From Motacilla alba alba (lineage: Eukaryota > Chordata > Aves > Passeriformes > Motacillidae): a stretch of DNA of 64,000 nt. The DNA is taken from assembly GCF_015832195.1 (NCBI RefSeq), contig NC_052017.1, positions 90,422,429-90,486,428 of the forward strand, read 5' to 3'. Made by a program: the position numbers and the translations under genes. The notes under the pieces were generated by a model that was not told the origin of the DNA, ran no database searches, and worked only from the letters and a program-made list of their open reading frames with translations. Position 1 is the stretch's first letter, and the number at the start of each line of letters is the position of its first letter. Below are positions 37,497-52,207 of the stretch, piece by piece.

Positions 37497-40400
37497 TGAT
37501 ATAGCAGCTAAATGCCTCAAAATCAGTATGAAGATCATAGTTACTTAACAAGTAGAAACGGGGCCATTAATGTTTTTGTAGCAAAACTTACAGCTGGCCC
37601 TAACTTCTGTTATATTTAAATTGTTGTGAAACAACTTAAAGGATTGAGGAAAATGCAGCAAAGAGAAGCATAATATAAGGGTTTCCATTCTGAAGAACAA
37701 TTTTATAGCTGATAAGAGTGGTAGATGTCAGTGGCACACAGTGATGAAAGTGGAATATATAAGGAAGCAAGATCAGAGAGATGAAAGAGAAATTTCAGAT
37801 AGTAGGAGAACAAAAATCATAAAGAAGTTTAGTTCAGGTGCTTTTTAAAAACTTGGAAAATATTAAAAAAACCACATAAGAGCTAATAATATAGTAGTAT
37901 AAAAAATAACTAATGGTGGAAAAGGCCAAACAGTATGTTTACTCTTCTAAAGTGACGTCAACAAACTGTCAGCCAAAGTCTTAATTTTATCAACACATTT
38001 TTAATAGATAAGAGTGTATACTTTGCAGACTATGCATAAATAACCTGTTGAACTAAGTTTTGCAAGAATGGAAGAAGAAAAAAACCTGCAACTTTTATAC
38101 AAGTAATAAAGGTTTTACCAGTCCTTCATAGAAAATTTCAGTAGTTTGAGAGGAATATTTTGTTTTCTTTTTCCCAGAAATATGGTTAGCTAGTAAGTTT
38201 GGACATTTTGCAAAGCACATCTGGAAGTAAGGTTCCAGCAACTGTGCTATTGGTCTTAAATACAGTGACAGTTCCTTTGTCTTTGCTGTGGTGCAGTGCA
38301 GATATATTAGTTACCCCAAAAAAAGTGGAAAAAACACTGAAACAAATTATGGTTTTAAGTGTAAATTCACACACCTGTCAGTGAAATATAAGTTGTACTT
38401 CTATATAGCAACAACAATAATAAAGACCTGACTTTTTTTTTCTGTAATGTTCTATTTAAAATCCACTTAAATTAAATGAATTTTTCTTTACTAGCAGTAA
38501 TAAATTATTTTTTTACACAAAATAAGCAACTGTGCTACCACGGCAGAAGTTTATGCTGCTTGTATGTTGTCATGACACTTCTGGTTAGGTCATTCCTTTT
38601 CCCAACCAACTTCTCAGAAGCACTTTAGATATCAAAGTGTAAGGATGAAGTTTGTCCTTGATACTAATTCAATAATTGATATTTATGCCATGGAAAAGTG
38701 TTTTGCAGCAGGGAACATGTGAGATCTTACGATGCTCAGTACAAAATGCAATCGAAGCTGTTGATAACCAGGGTAGGAGATTGGCATAATGGTCTGATAA
38801 CTTACTCAGGATTCTTATGGAGTCCACTTGAGTGTAGTCATAATTCTGATCATGGCTTTGAATAATGCATTTAGTCTTTCACCACTCCCCACCACTGAAA
38901 TGGGAAAATCATTATTTTCTTCAAGATACACTGGACATATTTGCTGTTGGGATTGGAGTGGGAAAATTTCAATAAAATACCCTATTTCAGGGTGTCATTT
39001 CTTCACTCTACAGGAGGGTCAAAAATACAGGTTTTTATTACTTCATAATAAGATAAATAGTAACATTTCTTTGTGATAATACTTGTCATCCTCACAAAAT
39101 TCCAATGAAAAATACATGGTTTTTCTTCTCTCTTTTCTTACCAGCCAACTGAATGGTGACACAGATAATTGAGCAGTTTCATATTCTACCAAATGCAGCT
39201 TACCTCTAATTAAGTGTTGTCCATGTATGAGAAGGATTAGAATATTAAGGTCTTAAGGGCAGGATTAGCTGCAGAAGCTGTCCTCATCCTCAGGAAACAA
39301 ATTAAAGGCACTGTTGATTAAATGGATGATTTCCAATAGTCAGTGTAGATAGTCCATGTACATCTCCCTGTCACCATATTTTGTCAAAGTGACTGGTATG
39401 TGCATGTATGACAGCATTGCTCCCATTCAGGAGAAATTAAACATTTACTGTGTGCAAGGAAGCACTGCAGAAAATTTTATTTTGAAAGTATGAAGAGATC
39501 TGTTGATGGCAGTTCAGGGTGTTGGTGACCCTGGCATCTTGTTGTTTTATTACCTTCTTGGTTATTTGATTCATACAGCAATTTTTCAAGAAATGTTTAA
39601 TTTACCTTGACTTGTACCACATTTTGAACTTTTGTTCCTTAAAGCCAGTGAAACTGCTGGCAGGATGGATTTCTGTGCTGTAGAATTAAGTGTTAGACCA
39701 ATAATAGAAAAGGATTAGAGACACTTAATGGCCAGTGATTTCTGTATTCCTGTACACCACCTCAAAACTTCTCAACCTCCTTCCTAATCTTTATACCTAT
39801 TTCTTTCACTGCTGCTCAGCCACAGAGAACTAGCTCCATTTTCAAGTGCTTGCACTAGTTAATAGAATTCCTGACCCCAAATTAGGTTTTGAGGTGCCTC
39901 ATTTCAGCATCACCTCTCCTCCAGTTGACAGCTGTACATCAAGGCACACAAGGAGGTGGCAGCTTCTCTAATGCTTCTCTTCCCAATTTGAGTACAAGTT
40001 TTTAAATTTCACTGTACTTCAGCAAGTTAGTGTGCAAAAGTGGAAGATGCTGGTTCATATTTGATGTCATGGAAGCAAGTTTGGAGTTCATCTGTATTCC
40101 ATCCCGATAGACAACAGCTGGGATGGGGGAGGGAGGAATAAAAGGATGCCTCCCTGCCCTTCCCACCAGCTGTGTTTCACACAGGGGTCGGTACTGCCAA
40201 AGCAGAATCAGAAAATCAAGCCCCACATGTGAGGCAGTTGGGAAGCATTCTGTGGTAAGGCTCATCATGAGGCAAGCTGCAGGAGAACAGATGTCCTGAG
40301 GTGCCATGCATGCACTTCACTGCCAAAATGGAGGTGCCTACTAGGAATGTTTGCAGAGGAGACTGAAATGTCACAGGGATGTGTTGTCTGGAGAGCTGGT

Positions 40401-43400
40401 CTGCCACAGGTACTGGTGATATCAAAATGGTGGACATGCATCCCTGTCCTCTTTGTAAATGCATCCTTGAGCATCTCTGATAGTTCTCTCCTTCTTATTT
40501 GTTCTGTTTTGTTGTCTTTGACCTTAGTGAGAATGGTCTCATGAAGTGTCCTCTGTCTAACAATCAGAAGAATTGCCTATTTATTCCTGTTTTCTTTCTT
40601 CTTCTAATGGCTGTGTTTGAGATGGGTTGGAGTTTTCATGATAGATGTAGATAGGAATTTCTTTGTTTCCTAGTCTATTTGCCTTCAAGGAAACTGGGTA
40701 TAATTACTGTTTGAGGTTGAACTCCAGTTACTGTTGAGAAAAACTTCTGCTTCTCAAATTAGTACTCAGAACTGAGATGCAAATAAACATGAACTGAAAT
40801 AATTAAATCAATTACTAACTTTGACTGTTCTCCTGGTAATCTGTGTAGGCTTTATAGTTTCAGAATAATAATGTCCAAATTCATCTTAGCTGAAGTAATT
40901 TTTTGGTTGAGATTCATTCCTTCCTCTCAGTACTCAGAACTAGGTCTTGCTTGAGGCAGTCATTTAATTTGTAAAGAAATTACTTCTCTAAACTTTGTCC
41001 CAATGTGACTTTTGACCAGTTTATGTGTGGATAGCTGAAATAATACATTACCAACAGTTTATTAACTTCAGCTGCCACGTCTTTCCTTCAGTTTTATATG
41101 TTCAGTACTTATGATTTAGAGGCCGTAATTTTAACCTGCCAAGTATGTCTTTCAGATGGGGTAAATACACATGTAGTTTTGATGTTAAACATAATAGCTT
41201 CTGTTTGGCTTGGGGAGCTCTGGATACAGCAGGCAATTATTACCAGGTTCCTGTAGCTTTACTATTCCAACCTTCTCTCAGACATCTATTTCTCTTTCCC
41301 ACTCACCACACGTAGAAGACTGCCTGTCGCTCAGCCTCCCATGGGCTGAGCTGCCCATGGGTGATGTGGCAACCTCTCTGATGCTTCCCAGGTTTTCTCA
41401 TCCTCCTGGAAAACCTGGCTGCTTCATTTTTACCTCTGCCACCAGAAAGGCAGGAAATTGTAAAGAAGGAAAGTGTCCACAAATGTCAGGGCTGCATGGA
41501 ATTAAACTAATTAGCTACATGAAATATGTTCAGAACTATTCAGGGGAACTCCTTGGAACAGAAGATCAATGGTTGCAAGGCAAGCTGAAGACAAGCAGGG
41601 GATGGGGATGGCAGGTGGTGGTTGCATGTTGACAGTATTTGCTGCATGGTGGTGCATTGTTCAGAGAAAGCCAGCAATAGCACTGCAGGAGGTATGTGGG
41701 AATGCAAGGTCAGGACTCCAAAATTATTTAAATTCTGAATTGCCTAGATGTCTCACAGGCGCCTAGGTGCAAATTCACCCAACCTCAGTCTAGCTGCCAC
41801 TTCTCCTTTCAGGCTTCTGAAATCCCAGCTCTTAACTTTTCAGATGCCCAAGTGCAGCACTGGGGGTAGAACTGCCTAAACTTTGCTGTTGAGCTCCTGG
41901 GCCCTTCCAACTCTGCCAGGGTTTACAGGCTGAGCACTCCTCCGTCTGAAATTCTCTTTGCAGTCTTGTCTGTATTAGAGGACTCAAAACAGATTAATAG
42001 TAGTCTCTTTACTCTAGAAATCTGTGAAAATACAGGATGCACACTTAGAAATTTTTTCTACTGGCTTTGACCACATATCTTGGAGAAGTACCTTGGTCTT
42101 TTCTGTTTGCATGACCAGGAGCTGAGACTACCACATGCCTTTAATGAAGTTCTCTGTTGGTATGAATCCCTGTCTGACATTGTTCCTCCTCACTACCCTG
42201 TTTTTAGAGAAAAATAAACAGCAAATCTTTAGGTTGTAAGGTTTAATATCCCAGGTTCTTGTGAGCCTTACACATAGTCTGCCCTCCTAAGGACATTGTG
42301 ACTTACAACAGATTGGGCACAGAAACCAGAGGAAATGGCTTCAATTTTGAACCTGTTATTGAAACTTCTACCCACAAACTGAGTATTATTTCAGTGCTAC
42401 AGGTGCACATTCACTGTACATCTAACAGCAGCTTAATTGTAATGCTAGGCTTTTTTTTTTGAAGATTAATTTTTTAATTGGAGATCAAATCGTTGCTGCC
42501 TGACTGAAAGCAGCTCTCATTTATGTAATAAATTTATGTCTAGCAGCTCTACTCAAGCCATTGAGTGGAGTTGTACTAGGGCCACTGAGAATGCTATCAT
42601 CTTTAGAACAGTGTAAACTTATTAGGATAATTTTTTGATCTTATAAGTGAATCCAGCAAGCTAAAATCACCCTTCATCTAAAGCTTGCCAGGATCCTGTG
42701 AGTATCTCTCTCTTAACTTCCCTCTCTTGAATCCTGGCATGAAAGTGATGGAACTGGAAGAAATGTGCAAGTTACAATTTGAAGTGTGTCACCACTGACT
42801 TTTCAGTTATTTGTTGCTGTTTACAGAGCAGCTCAGGTTTGTGTGGCACAGCAGGAAAGTACAGCATCAGGTTTCTGCCTGACACATGGGTAGCCTGATT
42901 GTTCACCACTAGGCTTAGGCATTCCTGCTTGCATGAAATGCAGGTGATGTGTGCATTACCTGATGGCAAATCTGAATGCTTCGTTCACCTCCCCTCCATT
43001 ACATTTTGCTTTATGCTGACTGCTCAGGGAGGCATACCAGTGTAAGAGATGTGTGCTGTACCAGCTGTGGTCCTGGAACAGGAATCAGATGTGATAGAAG
43101 TTTGCTATTGTGACAGCAAAGCCTGCAGTTGTGGAATCCTTTTCCACACTTCCAAGAAGTGACATTTAGAAAGGCAAAATACGGATGAAAAATAAGTGAA
43201 AATTTGCAAGGAAGATATTCTTTCCCATACCTCTCCTGTTTTCCTTTATTTGTATATGTATTTCCTCTTCTATCTGTGATGGTTTTTTGTTCCTATTTGA
43301 ATACCAGATGTTCTTAAAAGCTGTTTAAGTTCACCCATATAGAAGTAGGGGTCATCAGTTTATTACTACCACGTGCATCATGCATCACCTCAAGTCCCTC

Positions 43401-46400
43401 TAATTTTGTTCTAGACTTCAACAGACAGTAATATAAATATATATTTGATTTATCTACCATCATGTCATTATGAACATTGGTTGAATATCAGGCCTCTGGA
43501 AAGCATGTTCTTCCTTTAGAGTCTCCTGACAGGAAAGCACCAGTGTGAAAGACCCAGGGGGATAGAAAGAGAGAGAGAGAAAAAGGAGAGGTACCTCTGA
43601 TCTAGTTCTTCAAAGTTGGACCTTAGAAAACACCTGCATCTATCAATCAAAAACACTGATACTGAGAAATCAGGCTTTGTTTGCTCCATTTGATGCAGGA
43701 CTAATTGTTTCAATACAGAGCAAGATGAAAGAAGTCATAAGAGTTAATCTGTTTCTTAAAACTTTTGCTTCTGGTAGATGATAGGGTAATTTTCATTGAA
43801 AATTAAATTGTAGAAAGTCATATATGAATGTGGCTAAATACAGCCTGGGAAATTTTTCTGAAAAGAATATATGCTGTAGCTTGGGATAAAACATTCAGAA
43901 ATGTAGGAGTTGCTATGGAAATGCTTAAATTAAATGTAAAGCATGCATAAATTTTCAATATACCCGTCACTTTGGGAATTGGGGACATATGTTAGGGGGA
44001 AAGACATATACATGAAGACTAAGCAGAAGGTAAAACATGGGATTTTTTTTTTTTCCTGTGGATCTGTGTTTGGAATATTCCATTGGCGTATCTATACTTC
44101 ATTTTGAGTGCAGACCAAAATCCAAACTTGAATACCAAAGAATTCCTGTGCAAACTTCAGGAGAAGCCAGAAACGTGGGCCTGAAGTAATTGTGCCACCA
44201 GTGCCCTGTCTTCTCATGCAGCACTACAACTTGGCCAGCTTTGGGCAAACAAATGTCCTGCGCTTTCTAGGAAGGTGCTGGGTACCACCACAGTCAATCA
44301 CAACATGTGGTTGACCCTAGCTGGTCCTGTGTGAAGAAGAGAGCTCAAGATGAACTCCAAATGTGCCTTCTGACCTCAGTTACTCCATAGTTTCCTGAAG
44401 CTGGAATTGTGTGAATAGCCTGATATCTTGTCCTTGCAAGTTTGTTCACTGAGCTGCAGATGTTCTTTAGCAGATGTAGTTAAAAAGACAGAAAAGCACA
44501 CTGGGTAAATTCCACCATTTTACCCTCATTCTCTGTGCACTGTGAATTTGACACAGACTAAGAATTTGAAAGCATACACTTTGCATTATACTCTAAAAAT
44601 TGCCAGTTAACTGACGAGACACTATTTGGCCATAAGAAGAAATGCTTGGAAGAAAAGAAATGCTCAGCTTTTTGCTAAGTGCTCCGACTGTTGGCTCTGT
44701 CAGCTCTATGTATTAAACAGATGACAGGGCACTGTGTATTCTCTCCTAATCACCTTCAGGAAGTCCTGGACTTGCTGCACATGCACAGGAGTACCTGCAC
44801 ATGCCACAGAACTCCAAGGTGCAATGATTGGGTGCAATGCCTGTAAGGCACTCCCAGGAGTGCCTGGTGTTCTGAACTGCAGTACACGGGAGCCACCCTC
44901 ACAGATCAGTCTTACCACACTTGGTAGCTTGCTATCACTGTTTGACACAAGTTGAAAACCACAGATATAGAGAGAGGATATAGCTACAAAACCCCCTCCA
45001 GGTTTCTGTCTGTGATGATGCTGACATAGTGAATGTCTAATCAGCCTGAAGACTGCAATTTGCAGAAACATTCTGAATCTCTCTTCATGCTTGAAAGACA
45101 TCTTCTCTAAGGTAGTTCAGTTTTCTGTTTTGATCTTCTTGTTAAATTATAGTTCAGCATTCTAATGCAAATTAAAAGAAAAACTCTGAATCTTCAAATT
45201 GCAACTTCTTAAAAGCTGATTTCCTCTTTATAAAGAAATAAAAAGATATATATATATGTGAAATATGTCTCAGGAAACTATACCTATAGAAAGGCACATG
45301 CACCTTTAATAATCAAGTTATTCAGTTTAATCTAAGTCTTGACTTATGAAAAGGCTTCCCTCCTCAAGGACGTTGTGTCTATCTGTCTGCCTGCATCAGC
45401 ATTTTGATTTGAGAATGTGCACTTGGGACTTGGTTTCACTTTTTCAGTGGAGCTGCATCAGAAGTGCTCTAAAAGTGTGCCTGATGTGCTCTATCCACTG
45501 GTGGGTAACAAGGCTGCAGGGCTTTGTTTGAATAGGTGTGCCCAGCCCAGGCAGCGCTGCAGGTGGTAACGCATTGTTGCAGTTGTAGGAACCCTGTTAG
45601 GTTTGAAAAATGTAAAAAAAAAACACAGGCATAATCTTGACTGCATTAAAATGAAAAGTAAGATTCCCATTCACTTTAGGGAAGGATATAACTAGAGTAG
45701 GTGCTCTTCCCACCCTAGCAGCTGCCTGACAGGGATGAACAACTACAGCAATCAATTCTTAGATATGGCTGCTGGATCCAAAACAATTATATACTCTGAA
45801 CTACACTTCTGTGCAGAGATAGAAGAATACAACCTTTTGCACCCTTTAGCAAAGACACATTAACCCTGCTGGACAGCCATTTTAATGGATAGGTTTAATA
45901 ACATCATATCTTGTTTGTTTGCCATTGTCCATGCATGCAAAATAAATTCCTCTGCTAACACGGCCTGCCTGTCTTTCACACCCATTTTAAACACTATTTT
46001 ACACAGATGTGAGTGTTCGTCATTCATTAAAAATCGACATGATGATAGTAAAAAATAGTATATTCAGTCATGTCCTTCATCTGTGTATTTCTGTCATTTC
46101 TCTCTTTGTTTTTTCATTTAGATAATGATGGAAAGCTAAGGGTTGAAGCCATGCACATGTGCAGATAAACCTAGGAAGCTAGGAAATGCCAGTAAAGATA
46201 TTCTTATGTCCATATAGGCAGGTGTTCTATCAGGGAATTTCAGGTATTTATTTATATTAATTGTCCACTAAGTAAAATATTCTGAAAAAAAAACCAAAAA
46301 CCTCAGAAGCAACAAATCGTACCTGGTGGATTTGATTTCAATCTGTGAGCAATATGCTGAGGCTTTGTAACCCATGGCATAGGCAAATGACTTTAACCTT

Positions 46401-49400
46401 GGAGTTAAACGTTAGTGGATTCATTGGAGACTATTTTGGCAAACATAGAGCCTATTAAAGAGAGAACAAGAACTCATACTTGTGAAAATATGTTGGGAAT
46501 AGAAATTGAACTATAACATCTGCATGCTATTTAATTAAAAAGAACATATTTGCACAGCTAATATAGATCAGACATTAATGGAGGAAGCTTCCTATTGCTT
46601 GTCACAAGAGATGTTGGTCCTCAGAGTTTGATTTAATTCACACATGAGCAGTGCATATCTCAATGTTTAGATTCATGATCCTGTGAGTCAACCCAAATTG
46701 CATATTGTGACTATTAGATTTGATACAATTCTTGAAAGCAGTGTATTTAAAAATACTACATTGAAAACTGAAACCTTTTATTTAGTCATAATTAGCAGAT
46801 ATAGGAATCGAGATACCACAGACTTTATGTCTTCAGGGGATAAAAGGTATTTAAAGAATGGTAAGAAGTTAATATGTCTCCATAAAAACTTAAATGCATA
46901 GGGCCATATTGTGAGAGTTTGCTCATACAGTGCTAAGGTACTATTTAACATGCAAATTGTGTAATGGGGACTCTCTCATTTTAAAACGCCATATTCAGTT
47001 ATTCAGGTACTTTTTGCTTAACAAATTGTTCCTCAATTTGTCCAAATTACTACAGCAAAGAATTATTTGTAGAAGATGGTTCTATTTAATTAAGGAAGGC
47101 TGTCATAATCCGTCTGTATAGAATGGGTTCATGTAACTTTCAGCTGTATAATACATTATGTTATACATATAATATAAAACTGTAATATTTTGAATTATAA
47201 GGTAAGCATTTGTTTGGATTTTTTCCCTGAAAACAATAGTATGAATCCACCTTTGATGGTGCTTTCAAAATTTTTCATAAACAGTCTAATCCCTCAATTA
47301 TATGCAAACAAACCATGCTACTTATTCACTGTCTGATAAATATAAATCCCTGTGTTTTAACAGGTCAGCTAAATCATGGTCTAATCAAAGTTTTACACTT
47401 GTTCATTCCATTGAACATATTCTAGCACTGCTCAGTGGTAGATACACTTGTCGACTCATAAACAAGTGTATGAAAAGCTGTCATATGTCTTTCCCTGTCC
47501 ATTCATCCCTGGAGGGTAATATTGGATTGCTATTTTTCAAATTAAGATTTTGTTAAGTCAGATTCAAAAGACTACATTTGTATTTTGCCTTTATAAGAGT
47601 TCCTGTTTTCATAATAATTATAATATTGTTTCTGATTCATACAGAGATATATTTCATGGCCTTCAACCATCTCCTAAGAAAGTAGTTTTCTGCTTCTAAC
47701 CAATAATTGCTGCTGTTTAATTTGTTGTATGAATGAGCGATGTATTCATAGAGTAATGTCAAGGTGATTGTGGGAACATCAGGCCTAGTTGCATGGAAAT
47801 AAAGATTTACTTATACAAACACATTTCAAAAAGAAAAAAAAAATCACTTTTACAAAAGTTCATTGAGAAATACTTTTTAATGAATATTGATCAGGCTGCA
47901 GAAAGAATTCTTTGCTATTTTTGGCTTATATATGTTGGTTCATATGTGTTAACTGGGGGACCACGTATGGGATTAATGCTGAGCCTGTTCATATCCCACT
48001 TAGTGTTGACAGAAGGAAATGCTGTTTAGGGGGATCATGTGAACCTGTCCACTTTCTGCATTAGCTCTCTCTTCCCTTTCTTTTTAATTTGGCAGGCAAA
48101 AGTGTTCACCACCACTTCCTTTCTTCCCCACTGTCTTCTTGAGCCGAAATGGTCTGATGTTTCAGTCTCTATATCCTTGATATATTTGTGAGATTCTTAC
48201 TTCATTCTATCAGTAATTTACCAAAAGTCTACTTTGTATAGAAACGCAAGTGACTAAGAGCTGTCACTGCTGACACTTTTTCAGGCCTCAGATGAGTTGT
48301 GAATACCACCTCAAGCTTCAGTTTCTCAATGTAGGAAAGCTTACTCCAGCAGAGGACTAAGACATCTCACCTTACTGAGTTGGATCACTTGGCTCTTACC
48401 ATAGGCACTCCAGAGATCCTCAGTGTGAATTTACTTCAGGGACAATCAACCGAGAGCTCTGTATCAGAACATTCTGCAGTTTCCTCAGTTTCCTTAGCTC
48501 CTGAAAGCACATCAGCAAAACTGAGATTTCCTGGGGCCCCACCACTGCTGCTTACCCAGCTGTTTTGGCTGGTCCTGCTCCAAGGAGCCCTCCAGCACTG
48601 CTGGACACTGCAGCCCAAAGTGGCAGAAGGTCACACCTCCTGCCTCTCCTAAAGTCCTGTCACGCTGCAGCCTTAAAAAGGAGATGGTGACAGCATAATA
48701 ATTGCTCAGATAGCTCCGAGAGAAGGGTTTGCTCTGAAATGTGTGACAGGCTGGTTAGTGGCTGTAGGTGAATACTGCAAAGGAGGTGAATGCCACGTCA
48801 GGCAAACCAGGCTGACACCAGCCATCACTGCTCAGAATGTGCTGCTTTTCCTGCCCTCATGCTGATAATGCCTGTCTGCCTGTGCTTATCTCATCCTCTG
48901 CTGGTCTCTCAGTGGGCTGTGAAAAGTGGTATCATGAACAAAGGCATCAACCCTGTACTGTTTCTCTTCAATGCCTTGATCTCAGAAATGAAAATTTGGG
49001 TGTAAATGTAAGCTGTCAGGGGCTATGCTGAGAAAGAGTTTTTGATGGCTTTCATGTCAGCTCTGGAAGTGCTCTAGAAGAATTACACATGCTCACCTGT
49101 CAAAATAAAACTATGAAATAGACATCCCAAAAAAAAAATAACAGGAGAAATGGTTAAATTGCTAACTACACCTTATTTAAAAAATTACAGATAGATTTAG
49201 ACATTTTGCCATGGAAATAACCACCTGGAATTCTTCAAGTCCAGTAAAGATTGCAGGTTTTGTTTCCAATACTGAAACAATGCAGCTTCCTAAAACATGC
49301 TGACGCCTGACACAGTATGATACACCTGTACTGGGAAGATGTTTGTAGGTAAGATCATCTCTACCTAGCAGGATAACTTCAAGTTCTCATGACAAGAGAA

Positions 49401-52190
49401 AAAATGTAAAGCTATGGATATACACTATATTTTTTGCTGTAGAAAAGAAATGAAAACACATCAGATAAATGCTTCCTATCACTACCTAGCTTGAAAAAAT
49501 GAAAAATGAACATTTTGTCTTGTCCAGATCTTCTAATGCAAGAATTCACAGAAATATCACCTTAAAAATCAGCAAATGTACTAATATTATCAAGGATTTG
49601 TGGGAATTGCAAGGCAGAGTAGGTTCAAAGTTATCTGCTTGTGTTACATACCTATCTATCATATATATGCTTCAAAACCAAAAACCTATATGATTCAAGT
49701 TTAACAAAGAAAAAAAAACTATGGAAATATAAAGTGGATTTTATGGTTGCTAGCTTTCTTTTTCCACGTTGGCTTGCTTTTTCAACTGAACATTCTTCTG
49801 TTGTATACCAGAGCAAAGGACCTGCAACATTTAAAGTGTTTGGTAGACTTGTGTTAAATGAAATCTGGTCTGACAGATGCTGAAAGAAAATAAATTATTT
49901 AAGAAAAATGTTGCATAAAAGTTTTACTGAACTGTGAGAAAGAAAAAATTCCCAAGACTACCTGCTTTGCTCTGAATAACGTCAATAGAAGAGGCAACAC
50001 AGAAATAGCTATTTGTAGAAGAAAGATGTCATGGAAAAATCAAAAATCCCTGTAACTGCTATTCTTTTTGTGTTTTGGGGGCATGTAGCTTTCAAGGTAG
50101 TTTAGTGCAACTATTATGGGTTCTCACTCATGTCAACTATTCCTATGAAATCAACATAAATACTTGATGAATTAGATTTCAAGATTATATTTTTGTTTTC
50201 TACAGCTTTTAAACGATCTTCACATTTATTTATTCATTTAGAATAGAGAAAAGAAAAATTGAGAAACTTTGTGGCACCTTTGGTTACAAGTATACTTTTT
50301 GGTCTAACTTGACCTTGGGTGTTACAATGGCATTAATCCTGTATATGTCTGTAGGGCAGCCATGACAGCTGAGCATACTCCATTCCACTCTTCAGATTTC
50401 AGGAAATGTGCTGGTCCAATGGTCCAAAGACCAATAAGGCATGTTAAAGAAAGATAAAATATGTCGACAGTGAAACACGAGCTCAAGATGTAGCTTATCA
50501 AGGACTACATTAAGAGTTTATTTCTGTAAATACCAACACAGTAACAAAATTTTGTTATGCAGCCTTTCAATTTGGTAGACAAAACATAGTAATAACTAAA
50601 GGAATTTGATATTTCATTTTAGACATCAGAATCAAAATTAGGGCTATTTTTTCTACAGTCAATACAATTGGCTGAGCAAGATCTGCATGGGTTTGTTGTC
50701 ACAGGATTTTTTTCTAAAAAGAGATGTTTTATTTCAAACTGGAGTTGAAATATGAATATGAAAATCTATATTCTATGTTTTACTGAAGATGAGACCGCTA
50801 GCAAGACAGTCTCATTTAACTGTAATGTCAATATAACTATGAAATATTAAGTCTCATTTCAAAGTCTTTCTTTAAAGCATTGATTTAAGATTCCAAGTGA
50901 AATTTTTGTTTAGCCCTACATTTTTCACTGCTGTAACAGAACCCTACCGAAGATAAGGCATACTTTGTACACCTCTAATCACCTGCCTTTACCTATAAGC
51001 TTTGCTGGCATAATTTTGTCTGTAAAAGTTACAAAGATGTGTGGTTCATTCATTGGTTTCACTGCTCTAATATAGATTCAGTCATACTGGCCAGCTTGAA
51101 TCTTCAGAAGTAATCCATCAGGAACATGGATTTACAAGCTAATTGTTGATGATATTCCCTAAGTTAAGTATTGGGATATTTTTCTCAGAAAACATTGAGC
51201 AGCCATAAGATTCATATACTTGTAATAAAAAGGTAGTCTCAGTCACTTTTCCCATGCAGAATTATTTTGGTAGGAAAGTGCTAAAATATTCTTGTTGACC
51301 TTTGTTAACTAAAGAACATCTCTTTTGAATTCAGCATGACCTTTCTTACCAAAATGGAGCTAGGTTATATCAAAGAAGGTTATCAATTTTGAAAGGTCAA
51401 AACAAAATCAAGTCTTTTGAAGTAATCGAAATATTTCTGTTGACCTGACTTTTATTGATTTATTCATCCACTTATTTTTTGCATGAAAATTGTATGTAAA
51501 AATGTTAGATCTGAGAGATTACTAGTGTTGCAAGGTGGGAGAAGGAAATCAAAAACTTCAAAATTTTTGTCAAAGACTAATGTTTTCTTGCACTTCTGTA
51601 CATTGAGATGCACCTTATGTTTGACTGTCAACAAGAAACTGGCAGTTGATTGAAGAGAAAGAAGCTTTTGTGTTGGGGAAGTTGAATTACCTAATTTTAG
51701 AAGGATTTGTGGGAAAGAATCAGATTTTTCTGCTTCAATCATCATGATGAAATTATGGAATATACTTACTAAGCTAGTCTTAGGATTTAAAAATTAAAGA
51801 TTTTGCTCCAATTTTTGAAAACAAAGGAAATACCTCCCCTTACTACAGTAGTTCCTCAATTATGTCTTAGTGCAGTCATAAAAATAGCAGCAAAATCCTC
51901 CAATAGATTGATGGACCATCATCTTATCATTTTGGAGAATATAAAAAAAACCAAGGGAGCAAATTAAAATCATCCCTAATGTTGATAATTAATCTCCTTT
52001 TGTTTGCCACGGCCCAGAAAATATTATCAGTGCCTACATAAGGTGGCAGTGGTCTCTGCTGATCTTTGCCTCTGAAAATGTCATGCAACCTTATTTTATG
52101 CTTCCCTCTTCTCCCCCACATGATATATATGTTTTTAAATCCTCTTAGGGAATGCATTTTTCACTTTCTAAATTCAGTCAGTGTCCATTT

Positions 52191-52207
52191 GTTGTTGTTG
52201 TTGTTGT
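52191..52207. repeat. Short (GTT)n microsatellite
   Basis: Five to six GTT units in tandem. Confidence 0.85.

Noticed and set aside
41210..41632. 140-codon open frame on the plus strand
   Set aside because: No recognisable domain, and it lies in a GC-richer patch where stops are rarer. No convincing splice or promoter context.
44706..45101. 131-codon open frame on the minus strand
   Set aside because: No known family or motif. An overlapping frame on the other strand is also open, which points to composition and not to coding.
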